Below the pieces are notes generated by a model. That model did no database searches and was not told the origin of the DNA. It worked only from the letters and a program-made list of their open reading frames with translations. Of a DNA stretch of 64,000 nucleotides, positions 56,352 to 64,000 are shown one piece after another (position 1 is the first letter of the stretch; every line of letters starts with the position of its first letter). Source of the stretch: Formosa sp. Hel1_31_208 (GTDB taxonomy: Bacteria; Bacteroidota; Bacteroidia; Flavobacteriales; Flavobacteriaceae); NCBI RefSeq assembly GCF_900104785.1, contig NZ_LT629733.1, forward strand, positions 342,501 to 406,500, in the 5' to 3' direction. Made by a program: the position numbers and the translations under genes.

Positions 56352-57800
56352 CTATTTAGTTTTAAAAGAAATGATAGATTTACTTATGGGTTGTGAAATG
56401 TTCATGAGTTTTACATAGAGCCAGGGTATTTTTCTGTACACACCAGATAGCATAATGTGAAATCCGATTAGGAAGACTACTCCAAATATGATGTGTATTG
56501 GCGTTAATGCAATAGGCATGTTTGCCATTGGCATATCATGCATTAATATGGTTACTCCATTAAAGACTAATGCGTAAACTCCTATTCCAAGAATGATTAG
56601 TATTGGTGTTACTAGAAATTTTTGAGTACTAGAAAGACTCGCTTGGTTTAGTATGTTATAAACCACTTGCCCTACCGTTATTGCAACAATAAACGTTAGA
56701 AAGAGTCCACTGTCTATGCTTAATCCTTTTCCTGTGATATATCCAAAAAGCAGGCCTCCTATAACAGCTGAAAACGTAATGATTATAGCTTGTAAAGGTT
56801 TAATTACAATACTATCGGGCTTTTTTGGAAGTGAATTTTTTATTTCCTCACCTGCCGACAAGAATAAATAGGCCTTATAAAATCCATGAAGTATAAGGTG
56901 CGTAATAGCTGCAGAGAAAAACCCAAGTCCACATTGCATTACCATAAAACTCATTTGCGCAATTGTGGAACACGCTAATTTTTGTTTCACATTTACTTGC
57001 ATTAATTTACTAAACTGCGCCACAATAGCGGTTAAACCACCAATAATAAAAATTAATAATAATACATTAGCCGTAAATAATAATGGAGCAAATAGGGTCA
57101 ATAAAATCCCTGCACCATTAACAAAACCAGCATGCATAAGTGCAGAAGCAGGAGTTGGTGATGTCATTGCAGATAATAACCATCTATGGAATGGAAAAAT
57201 AGCTGACTGAATTATTGCCGCCACTATAATGCATAATGCAGATATAGTAGTTATCCATTGTGGAACCGTGTATATATTTGCTAATATTTCATTTTTCGTG
57301 AATGTTCCGGTGCCATAAACTAGGATCCCAATAGCAATGGCTAAAAACAATGAACCTCCTATGTAATTTAGTCTGGCAAATTTTGCGGCATGTTGTGCTT
57401 CTTTCCATTCTGAATCTATGCCTATTAATTTGGACATGATTAATCCCATTAATAACCAAAAGAACACCAGTAAGAAAACGTTATTTGAAATAACAAAAAG
57501 CATCACGGAAAAAGAAAAACCTAAACAATACAAAAGAAAGCTTTGTTTCTTTTTGAAACCTTTCATGTAGTTTGTAGCGTACATTTGAACTATGGCGCTA
57601 AAAAAGGCGACAACAGTCCATATGACTATGCTAAAACCATTTATCTGAAATAGATTTCCAAAATTCCAACTAGGGAAATCAGAAAAATAGTAGACTATTA
57701 AAGTAGCGTTAACCAAAAAAATAAGCCAAGTCATTGGAATTAATATTTTAGATAACAAAGATTTGCTGTTTAGTTGCTCTAAATGATTTGTTGTTGACAT
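56352..57800 (-). CDS. dabB: DabB, membrane subunit of the DAB inorganic carbon transporter
   Basis: 482 aa, about 13 transmembrane helices, proton-conducting membrane transporter family (NuoL/MrpA-like). Landmarks are PFHRWLLSAMTSPTPASALMHAGFVNGAGILL, with the conserved Lys/His replaced by the DabB pattern, and LAGSTI-like LACSTIAQMSFMVMQCGLGFF. In characterised DABs it energises DabA with a cation gradient. First gene of the dab operon, with the activator-type promoter about 65-95 bp upstream. Shorter than H. neapolitanus DabB2 but within family range. Confidence 0.92.
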   Translation of the reverse strand: MSTTNHLEQLNSKSLLSKILIPMTWLIFLVNATLIVYYFSDFPSWNFGNLFQINGFSIVIWTVVAFFSAIVQMYATNYMKGFKKKQSFLLYCLGFSFSVMLFVISNNVFLLVFFWLLMGLIMSKLIGIDSEWKEAQHAAKFARLNYIGGSLFLAIAIGILVYGTGTFTKNEILANIYTVPQWITTISALCIIVAAIIQSAIFPFHRWLLSAMTSPTPASALMHAGFVNGAGILLTLFAPLLFTANVLLLIFIIGGLTAIVAQFSKLMQVNVKQKLACSTIAQMSFMVMQCGLGFFSAAITHLILHGFYKAYLFLSAGEEIKNSLPKKPDSIVIKPLQAIIITFSAVIGGLLFGYITGKGLSIDSGLFLTFIVAITVGQVVYNILNQASLSSTQKFLVTPILIILGIGVYALVFNGVTILMHDMPMANMPIALTPIHIIFGVVFLIGFHIMLSGVYRKIPWLYVKLMNISQPISKSIISFKTK

Positions 57801-57864
57801 AAATAAAAATCGTTTCGTTTCTTATTAATTTTCATGTGTTAAGATGAATTCTTAAACCACGGTG

Positions 57865-57897
57865 CAAATGTCAATAAACAATTTCATATATTTTTAT
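57865..57897 (-). promoter_or_regulatory. dabB promoter with the same activator box as sbtA
   Basis: On the minus strand, ATAAAAATATATGAA (57897-57883) is followed by 12 nt and then GACATTTG (57872-57865), a one-mismatch -7 element. The 15-mer, the 12-nt spacing and CATTTG are identical to the sbtA promoter at 49603-49635. There is no TTG at -33. The leader to the dabB ATG is about 58 nt. Confidence 0.7.
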
Positions 57898-57969
57898 ATA
57901 TATATTAAATGAATAATATAAATATTTTTTATACACACCCTGTTAGGCATCGTATTCATTGGATGTTTA

Positions 57970-58001
57970 CAAAAAAAAAGAGCATCAAATAATGATACTC
58001 T
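57970..58001 (-). terminator. Terminator of the Bat operon
   Basis: On the minus strand, GAGTATC and GATGCTC pair with one mismatch around an ATTATTT loop and are followed by nine T. It lies 27 nt beyond the batE stop. Confidence 0.8.
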
Positions 58002-58027
58002 GGCTTCAATTTTAGTGTTAAAAAAGG

Positions 58028-58786
58028 TTAAAACGTCTTTAGCATTTTAATATCATCATTCAAAACCCATCCTGTTTTACCATCAGAAAGCTTAATTTTC
58101 TTCCAATTATTTATGGTATCCAAGACTTGGACTTTGGTGCCTTCATGAAGTTTAAATGATTCTGTGCTTCTTAAATTAGGTTCGCTTTTTATTTGTGCTT
58201 CCTGAGCAAACACAATAGCTGGTTGGTCTTTTTCTACCAATTCATACTTATGGAATGCAAATGCTAAAGCCACAAAGGCTAAAATGATACATACCGAACT
58301 TGTTATAAAAGCAAATCGTTTTTTAGCTGTACGATGCGAAAAGACATAAAATAAAAATAGAATAACGAAAAGAACCACCAATACTACAGCTAATTTTGCC
58401 CAATTATCATAGCTCATAGTGTTGGTCGCTTTATTCAAGAGTCTTGAAAATCCAACCTCCGGTAACACTTCTATATCATCAATAGTCATATTACGAGCAT
58501 AAGTAATATTGTTCAATATCTCTTTATCTCGAGGTTTTAATAATAAAGCTTTTTCGTAGTAATAAATACTCGGTGCTATATGGTTTAATTTATAATGCGC
58601 ATTGGCCATATTATAAAACAATTCAGCAGAATGCTCACCACTATCTAAAATGGTATGATACTTTTCTATAGCTTTAGCATAATTTCCTTCATTATACAAA
58701 CTGTTAGCTTGTTCAAAGACCTTTTCATTTTGAGCAAATGACGATGTCAAAATAAAACATACAAGTATGTGTAAGAATTGTTTCAT
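58028..58786 (-). CDS. batE: BatE: TPR and SH3 membrane protein
   Basis: 252 aa. Signal peptide to SFAQ, TPR repeats (about 24-110; ANSLYNEGNYAKAIEKYHTIL, YNMANAHYKLN), two transmembrane segments (about 135-150 and 160-180), and a C-terminal bacterial SH3 domain (about 195-250; SEPNLRSTESFKLHEGTKVQVLD, GKTGWVLNDDI). This is the BatE layout of the Bacteroides aerotolerance operon. Last gene of the operon, 2 bp after batD. Confidence 0.88.
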   Translation of the reverse strand: MKQFLHILVCFILTSSFAQNEKVFEQANSLYNEGNYAKAIEKYHTILDSGEHSAELFYNMANAHYKLNHIAPSIYYYEKALLLKPRDKEILNNITYARNMTIDDIEVLPEVGFSRLLNKATNTMSYDNWAKLAVVLVVLFVILFLFYVFSHRTAKKRFAFITSSVCIILAFVALAFAFHKYELVEKDQPAIVFAQEAQIKSEPNLRSTESFKLHEGTKVQVLDTINNWKKIKLSDGKTGWVLNDDIKMLKTF

Positions 58787-58788
58787 CT

Positions 58789-60573
58789 CTACCTTAATTC
58801 TTTATCAATGATTGATATGGTGGAAGCAGATTTCTCATAGTCTTGTTGCATCTCTACATTCGTAATAGGAGTGTATCTTGCCAATTCACAATGCTCTAAT
58901 ATGCTAATAAATTCTTTTACCGTAGACGCATTAACTTGACGTTGAATTAACACGTCCTGTATTTTTTCTTTACTGAAATCACTCGTCTCGATATGCAACT
59001 TAGCCTTTAAATAATTATGCAATGCTTTTTCTAAAGCTATATAAAAGGCCTCTTTATTTCCTAATGCTTTTTTAGCTTCACCTAAATAACGCTTGGCTAA
59101 TTTATCAGCTTTTCTAATTTTATTCCCAAAAACATCAGCACTTCGCTCTTCTTTCTTTTTACGATATACAATCGCTAATGGAATTGCTAAAAATGGCAGT
59201 AATAGTGAACCCCAAAATCCAGTAGATTTGAAAAAACTTTCTGTATCAACCGGCTTTAAATTAGCATCTGTTTTAATAAATGCAAACTGGGCTAGATTTG
59301 ATGTCATTTCTTTTTTATTATCGACTGTAGACGCAATATTATCATCCCCAGACGAATTATTAATAGGGCCTTCTATAACATCTATCACAATTTCACCAGA
59401 AGACACACGTTTGTAGGTTTCTGTTTCCAAATCAAAATAAGAAAACGAGAGGCTAGGAATTGGATATTTCCCTTTGTACCGTGGTACAATAGTATAATTA
59501 TCTGATATAGAACCTTGCATGCCAGTCAAATTCGTTCGAATTGATTCGTTATGTTCTGGTTCATAAACCTCAAGTGAACTTGGTACAGTAAGTTTTGGTA
59601 ATTGAAATAAATTGAGATTGCCTTTACCTGTAACTTCTACTCTGGCTTGTAATGATTCAGAAGCGTTTAATTGCGATTTTGAGGTGATTACATTAAACTT
59701 AAAACTACCAACTGCCCCTGTAAAATCATCTGGTTTTCCCATTTCTGGTAAAGGTTTTACATTAATGGTTCGACTCCCTGCGGAAACTGTTCGATTGACC
59801 TGAGCCATGTGCCGCCCTCCAAAAATATCACGACGGTTGGTTGGTACTTCAACAGTAATATCTAAAGTTAGTGGTTCAATTTCTAACTTCCCTGTCTTTT
59901 GCGGATAAAGTACTGTTTTCCTCAAAACAACATACCGATAATCTTGCCCTTTGTATTTTCCGTTTTGAATGCGCAACCCCTTGGTATCTATTTTCTGACT
60001 CCAAAAGTCATTATACCTAGGGTTCTCGATTTCTCTCCAATTACTTACTCCTGTAGCAGCAGAAACATATAATTTATAGACCACTGTAATAGCCTCATTA
60101 AGATAAGGGTCTGATTTAGACACCTCAGCGACTAAATGAATGTTTTCAGAGGCTACACCCTCAACATTATAAGGATCATTTGGGCGTTTTACAGCATTTG
60201 TAATTTGTACACTTACAACTTGAGTTTTATATATTTCATCATCTATTTCAATACTCGCTTGATTGATTTTGAATGTTCCCTTTCTTTTAGGTGCTAAAAA
60301 ATAGCTATAGGTTTTCGTGTAAGAATGCTGCCCATTTAACCATGAGTTACTGACTGATGTATTTGGACCGCCAACCACATTGAAGTTAGTAAAATCTGGT
60401 GGATTGAAATTATCACCATCCTTATTCATGACAAAATCAATACGTAATCGCTCATTTACACCAAGCTTGCTTTTGCTAACTTTCGCTTCAAATTTCACTT
60501 GAGCCGACGCTAGTGTCGTAAAAAGCACTATAAAAAGTACTGCTATGTATTTTAAGGGTTTCATTTGATTCAA
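58789..60573 (-). CDS. batD: BatD: periplasmic beta-rich membrane protein
   Basis: 594 aa. Signal peptide ending ASAQ, several immunoglobulin-like beta modules (about 25-400; VKFEAKVSKSKLGVNERLRIDFVMN, GKLEIEPLTLDITVEVP), a transmembrane helix (about 448-466; WGSLLLPFLAIPLAIVY), and a cytosolic helical tail (about 490-594). Matches the BatD/oxygen-tolerance family. Adjoins the batC-like gene with no gap. Probably works with the VWA proteins in envelope integrity or oxygen stress tolerance. Confidence 0.9.
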   Translation of the reverse strand: MNQMKPLKYIAVLFIVLFTTLASAQVKFEAKVSKSKLGVNERLRIDFVMNKDGDNFNPPDFTNFNVVGGPNTSVSNSWLNGQHSYTKTYSYFLAPKRKGTFKINQASIEIDDEIYKTQVVSVQITNAVKRPNDPYNVEGVASENIHLVAEVSKSDPYLNEAITVVYKLYVSAATGVSNWREIENPRYNDFWSQKIDTKGLRIQNGKYKGQDYRYVVLRKTVLYPQKTGKLEIEPLTLDITVEVPTNRRDIFGGRHMAQVNRTVSAGSRTINVKPLPEMGKPDDFTGAVGSFKFNVITSKSQLNASESLQARVEVTGKGNLNLFQLPKLTVPSSLEVYEPEHNESIRTNLTGMQGSISDNYTIVPRYKGKYPIPSLSFSYFDLETETYKRVSSGEIVIDVIEGPINNSSGDDNIASTVDNKKEMTSNLAQFAFIKTDANLKPVDTESFFKSTGFWGSLLLPFLAIPLAIVYRKKKEERSADVFGNKIRKADKLAKRYLGEAKKALGNKEAFYIALEKALHNYLKAKLHIETSDFSKEKIQDVLIQRQVNASTVKEFISILEHCELARYTPITNVEMQQDYEKSASTISIIDKELR

Positions 60574-61401
60574 CTACCAATCTTTTTCAGGTTTCACTTT
60601 GACTCCTTTTTGTTTTTCAGCATTGATTTTTTCTTGAACTTTTTGTTCTTGATTATTCATTGCCTCTAACAAGTTTTTTATTTGCTGCGGAGATAACTGT
60701 CCTGGTTTAGGTTTCGGTTTTCCTTTTTGTTTATCATCTTTTTTATCTCCTTTACCTTGATCTTTTTCATCTTTAGGTTTACCGTCTTCATTTTTCTCAT
60801 CATTCCCTTCTTTCTTATCCTGATCTCCTTTGTCTTCAGGATCATCCTTTTTTTCGTCTTCTTTCTTCTCCTCGTCCTTATTCTCGTCTTCCTTATCCTC
60901 GTCTTTCTTCTCCTCTTCTTTTTCTTTTTTGTTTTCCTGCTGTGCGGCACACTCTTTAGCGACTACCAAATTGTAACGTGTTTCATCATCAGTAGGGTCA
61001 TTCCTTAAGGCGTTCTTAAAAGCCTCAACAGCTTCTTGACAAAGCTCCTTTTTCATTAAGATATTTCCAATATTGTGATACGCTTTATGTTTATCAACCT
61101 TTGATGTGGCATTTTCGGCAGCCTGAGCGTGGCGATATAATGCTTCTTCATAATTTCCTTTCTCATAATAGGAATTTCCTAGATTGTAACTTCCCGCTAC
61201 AACTGAAGGGGCTTTCGAAATTGCTTTTCTATATTCCTTTTCTGCGGAAATAAAATTATCAGCTTCTGTTAGCTCATTAGCCTCATAAATAAAGTTAGTT
61301 GCCGTTCGTAAGGTTAATTGCTTCTCTCTTTCCTTGTCTTTATCTTGAGCAAAGGTGAGTGCTGTTGCTAAAACCGAACAAATAATTAAAAGCTTCTTCA
61401 T
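60574..61401 (-). CDS. batC: BatC-like TPR protein with long charged region
   Basis: 275 aa. Signal peptide MKKLLIICSVLATALTFAQ, TPR repeats (about 28-150; NFISAEKEYRKAISKAPSVVAGSYNLGNSYYEKGNYEEALYRHAQ; quoted only to locate), then about 85 residues of almost pure Lys/Glu/Asp (about 152-235), and a Pro/Lys-rich end with QQIKNLLEAMNNQEQKVQEK. The TPR plus charged layout matches BatC of Bacteroidota. Periplasmic. The charged stretch also gives a long hydrophobic frame on the opposite strand, which is an artefact. Confidence 0.85.
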   Translation of the reverse strand: MKKLLIICSVLATALTFAQDKDKEREKQLTLRTATNFIYEANELTEADNFISAEKEYRKAISKAPSVVAGSYNLGNSYYEKGNYEEALYRHAQAAENATSKVDKHKAYHNIGNILMKKELCQEAVEAFKNALRNDPTDDETRYNLVVAKECAAQQENKKEKEEEKKDEDKEDENKDEEKKEDEKKDDPEDKGDQDKKEGNDEKNEDGKPKDEKDQGKGDKKDDKQKGKPKPKPGQLSPQQIKNLLEAMNNQEQKVQEKINAEKQKGVKVKPEKDW

Positions 61402-61585
61402 TTTTATTTACGTCTTAAAATTCAGCATTTAAAGCAGCTCATCTTAATTTTTTAGAATCACTCAAGGCTTTAAAACTGTAAGTTGTATTATCAACATGAT
61501 GTTAAACCAACCAAACAGCAATATAAAAAACTGTAAGACTTGATATAGTTAAAAAATTTATAAAATATTGATGGTTAAGGATGAA

Positions 61586-62629
61586 CTAAATATTCTCATT
61601 AAACAGATTGAGTCGCTTTAACCATGCCGTTTTTCGTTCAAGTAAGAATAAATCGATAAACAAAAAGAAGATTCCAAAACCTAAAAACCATTGAAATTGA
61701 TCTTTATAGTCTGCGAATTCTTTCGCTTCAAATTCCGTTTTATCCATACGATTCAAAATATCTTTAATCTCTTCAATCACTTCAGAGGTATTATTTCCTG
61801 AAATATACACGCCGTTAGCTTCTTTCGCTATTTCCTTTAAGGTATCTTCATTGAGCTTAGTAATCACGGTTTCACCCTGATTGTCTTTTTTATAGTTTAA
61901 TAGAATCCCATTTCGTTTAATAGGTATTGGTCCGCCATCAACATCTCCCACACCAATAGTGAAAATTCTTATACCTTCATCAGCAGCTTCCTCGGCAACA
62001 TTTGTAGCAACCTCACTATGATCTTCACCATCGGAAATAATAATTAGAACTCGATTGGTTTGCTCTTCGTCATCAAAATAGGTTTTTGCTAATTCTATAG
62101 CTTCATTGATGGCCGTTCCTTGAGACGACAACATATCTGTATTCATGTTTTGAAGAAACATTTTAGCCGAAGCATAATCGGTAGTAATCGGCAACTGAGG
62201 AAAAGCTTTCCCCGCGTATGCAATAATCCCAACCCGATCGCTGGCTAAATTATTAATAATCTGTGACACCAATTGTTTTGATTTCTCTAAACGATTAGGA
62301 GCAATATCTTCAGCAAGCATACTTTTAGATACATCAACGGCAAATACAATATCTACACCTTGACGCTTGACCGTTTCTAGCTTAGTACCTATTTTAGGAT
62401 TAACTAGGGCAATGGATAAACATGCAAAAGCCAGACTGAGCATTACAACCTTTAAAACCGATTTAAAAAACGATTGGTTCGGACTTAAACGTTTCAACAA
62501 TTTGTTAGAGGCAAAACGTTTTTGTGCTCTATATTTCCAAAATTGAAGTATAGCAAAAAAGAAGATAATTACTGGTATCACCAGCAAAACCCAAAACCAA
62601 ACTTTTTCCTCTAATTGAAAATCAAACAT
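61586..62629 (-). CDS. batB: BatB: VWA domain membrane protein
   Basis: 347 aa. Two N-terminal hydrophobic helices (about 10-28 and 58-78), a von Willebrand factor A domain (about 88-290) with the MIDAS motif DVSKSMLAEDIAPNRLEKSKQ (D-x-S-x-S; quoted by its key residues), Thr and Asp ligands at ...LPITTDYAS and ISDGEDHSE, and a C-terminal helix. Closely related to the neighbouring BatA, from which it follows by 5 bp, and separated from batC by 184 bp with nothing recognisable in between. Confidence 0.9.
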   Translation of the reverse strand: MFDFQLEEKVWFWVLLVIPVIIFFFAILQFWKYRAQKRFASNKLLKRLSPNQSFFKSVLKVVMLSLAFACLSIALVNPKIGTKLETVKRQGVDIVFAVDVSKSMLAEDIAPNRLEKSKQLVSQIINNLASDRVGIIAYAGKAFPQLPITTDYASAKMFLQNMNTDMLSSQGTAINEAIELAKTYFDDEEQTNRVLIIISDGEDHSEVATNVAEEAADEGIRIFTIGVGDVDGGPIPIKRNGILLNYKKDNQGETVITKLNEDTLKEIAKEANGVYISGNNTSEVIEEIKDILNRMDKTEFEAKEFADYKDQFQWFLGFGIFFLFIDLFLLERKTAWLKRLNLFNENI

Positions 62630-62634
62630 AATTT

Positions 62635-63639
62635 TTATACAAAACTTCTAAAAACAGTCATTCTTAATACGGCTTCTATGAACATTAAACCTAAAGCAAT
62701 TAAAACCAACGGCCGATATTTTTCATCGTATGTGGTGTATTTAATCTCTTCTATTTCTGTTTTTTCAAGTTTATTTATTTCGTTATAAATCTCTTTTAAT
62801 TTCTTATTATTAGTGGCTCTAAAGTATTTTCCACCTGTGACATCTGCAATTTCATTCAGTAGGTCTTCATCAATTTCAACCTGCACGCGTTTGTATTGAA
62901 ATGTCCCATTTCTATTGATAGAATATGGAGACAATGCCATACCATTTGTACCTAGACCAATGGTATATACTTTAATACCATACTCAACCGCTAATTCACT
63001 AGCAATTTTCGGATCAATAAAGCCAGAATTATTGACACCATCAGTCAATAGAATAATCACTTTACTTTTAGCCTTACTATCTTTTATTCGATTTACCGAA
63101 GTCGCTAACCCCATTCCAATCGCTGTTCCACCTTCAATAATTGTATTGTACTTAATATCTCTTAATGACCTTAGCACTATACCCTTATCACTGGTAATCG
63201 GTGTTTTCGTATAGCTTTCTCCTGCATATTCTACAAGCCCAATTCTATCATTTGGTCGTCCTTGAATAAATTCGGAAGCAACCTTTTTTAAGGCTTCTAA
63301 ACGGTTTGGCAAGAGGTCTTTAGCCAGCATACTTGCTGAAACATCAATAGCCATTATGATATCAATACCTTTAGTGGTTTTCGTTCTAGTCGTTTCGTCT
63401 GAAGTTCTAGGTCTAGCTAATGCCGTAATTAAAAATGCTAAGGCTAATAATCGAAAAACAAAAAGCAAAGGACGTAATTTTGGCAATAGAGAATTCCCTA
63501 CTTTAAATCCTTTAATACTAGATATTTTTAACTCAGCAGTTTGACGGTTACGTTTAAAAAAGTACCATAAAACAGCTATTGGAAGTAGTAAAAACAGCCA
63601 AAAAAATTCCTTATTTAAAAACTCTATCCCTTCAAACAT
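62635..63639 (-). CDS. batA: BatA: VWA domain membrane protein
   Basis: 334 aa, same architecture as BatB: helices at about 13-28 and 58-75, VWA domain (about 92-285) with MIDAS DVSASMLAKDLLPNRLEALK, TPITSDKG and LLTDGVNNSG, and a C-terminal helix (about 310-330). BatA and BatB interact in the Bat complex of Bacteroides and relatives. Overlaps by 1 bp the stop of the upstream partial gene. Confidence 0.9.
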   Translation of the reverse strand: MFEGIEFLNKEFFWLFLLLPIAVLWYFFKRNRQTAELKISSIKGFKVGNSLLPKLRPLLFVFRLLALAFLITALARPRTSDETTRTKTTKGIDIIMAIDVSASMLAKDLLPNRLEALKKVASEFIQGRPNDRIGLVEYAGESYTKTPITSDKGIVLRSLRDIKYNTIIEGGTAIGMGLATSVNRIKDSKAKSKVIILLTDGVNNSGFIDPKIASELAVEYGIKVYTIGLGTNGMALSPYSINRNGTFQYKRVQVEIDEDLLNEIADVTGGKYFRATNNKKLKEIYNEINKLEKTEIEEIKYTTYDEKYRPLVLIALGLMFIEAVLRMTVFRSFV

Positions 63640-64000
63640 CAGTCTTCCACTTTTTTAAGTTCTACAGAATTTAAAACGCGATCTATAATTTGGTCAGCAT
63701 ACTCGTTTTCATTATTCCATACCAAGGCAATTTTCTGCATCACAGATTTGTCATCGGCTACAAAAATGAGAATGACATATTCCCCTGAACGGTATTCGTC
63801 TTTAATATTCGTAGGAAATTCTCCCGTTCCAAATATCTTTATACCTTCAGCCGCATTTGGTGTAATGAATTGTTCTTGTTTGACAAGTAAATTTCTTGCC
63901 CCATTTTTTTCAAACGTTTGTATTGTTTCTTCAACCGCTCCATTCACATCTATTTCTTCATTTTCCTTCAACTCGTATCTCGTTGTTCCCACACTAATGT
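63639..64000 (-). CDS. Bat-operon protein, N-terminus outside window
   Basis: Only the C-terminal 120 or so residues are present; the frame is open to base 64000 (I-S before the possible GTG at 63992), so the true start lies beyond the window. Visible part: an alpha-beta sequence with VEETIQTFEKNGARNLLVKQEQF, EYRSGEYVILIFVADDKSVMQKIALVWNN and a basic end. I do not recognise the family. It occupies the position just upstream of batA, where Bacteroidota usually have MoxR-DUF58-BatA-type neighbours. Confidence 0.6.
   Translation of the reverse strand, partial: ISVGTTRYELKENEEIDVNGAVEETIQTFEKNGARNLLVKQEQFITPNAAEGIKIFGTGEFPTNIKDEYRSGEYVILIFVADDKSVMQKIALVWNNENEYADQIIDRVLNSVELKKVED

Noticed and set aside
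60727..61008. Long hydrophobic open frame opposite batC
   Set aside because: It is the complement of the GAA/GAT/AAA-rich charged region of BatC (Glu/Lys codons read as Phe/Leu/Ile on the other strand); no other support.
1..64000. Insertion sequences, prophage, CRISPR, integrative elements
   Set aside because: No transposase, integrase, cas gene, phage structural gene or regularly spaced repeat array was seen; base composition looks even.

Overview
The window is a chromosomal segment of a low-GC marine-type Flavobacteriaceae (Bacteroidota). Four things point there: two secreted metalloproteases with C-terminal type IX secretion (por) sorting domains, a complete Bacteroidota 'Bat' aerotolerance operon, promoters of the TAnnTTTG (-7) type, and many flavobacterial families (DUF6503, DUF3109, DUF4286, DUF6428, OlsF). 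I cannot name a genus. I saw no insertion sequence, prophage, CRISPR array or rRNA.

Layout. 1-8993: end of a DUF6503 protein, class Ia ribonucleotide reductase (nrdB, nrdA), DUF3109, a MarC / small membrane protein / FAD-oxidoreductase operon, and an S41 protease with a deoxycytidylate deaminase. 9171-12503: HupE-like protein, tRNA-Leu(CAA), prs, rplY, pth. 12549-18060: tandem T9SS metalloproteases. 18254-29495: ribF, HTTM protein, serS, TPR protein, GNAT, DUF4286, rsmA, mgtE, cupin, 2-hydroxyacid dehydrogenase, DUF1801, VOC. 29613-31087: an LEA-like membrane protein and a short arsR-DUF6428 operon under a perfect 36-bp palindrome. 31241-35878: GNAT, aspartate kinase, OlsF-type bifunctional acyltransferase and a carboxypeptidase-regulatory-like protein in one minus-strand operon. 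35995-48633: fbp, TerB, mfd, DMT exporter, TlpA-like protein, Kbp/LysM, lipoprotein, gpsA, pheS, CvpA.

48643-57800 is the most interesting part: a compact inorganic-carbon island. It holds a LysR regulator, divergent sbtA-like bicarbonate permease, beta-carbonic anhydrase, SulP anion transporter with STAS domain, a universal-stress-type protein, and dabA-dabB (the energy-coupled DAB CO2/bicarbonate accumulator). No RuBisCO or carboxysome gene is in the window, so an anaplerotic or biosynthetic role in a heterotroph is the natural reading (inference). The sbtA promoter and the dabB promoter, 8 kb apart and on opposite strands, share an identical 15-mer, ATAAAAATATATGAA, exactly 12 nt upstream of a CATTTG -7 core. 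This suggests one regulator, probably the LysR protein, controls both.

58028-64000 is the Bat operon (batE, batD, batC-like, batB, batA on the minus strand, plus a protein cut by the window end). Both window edges truncate genes.
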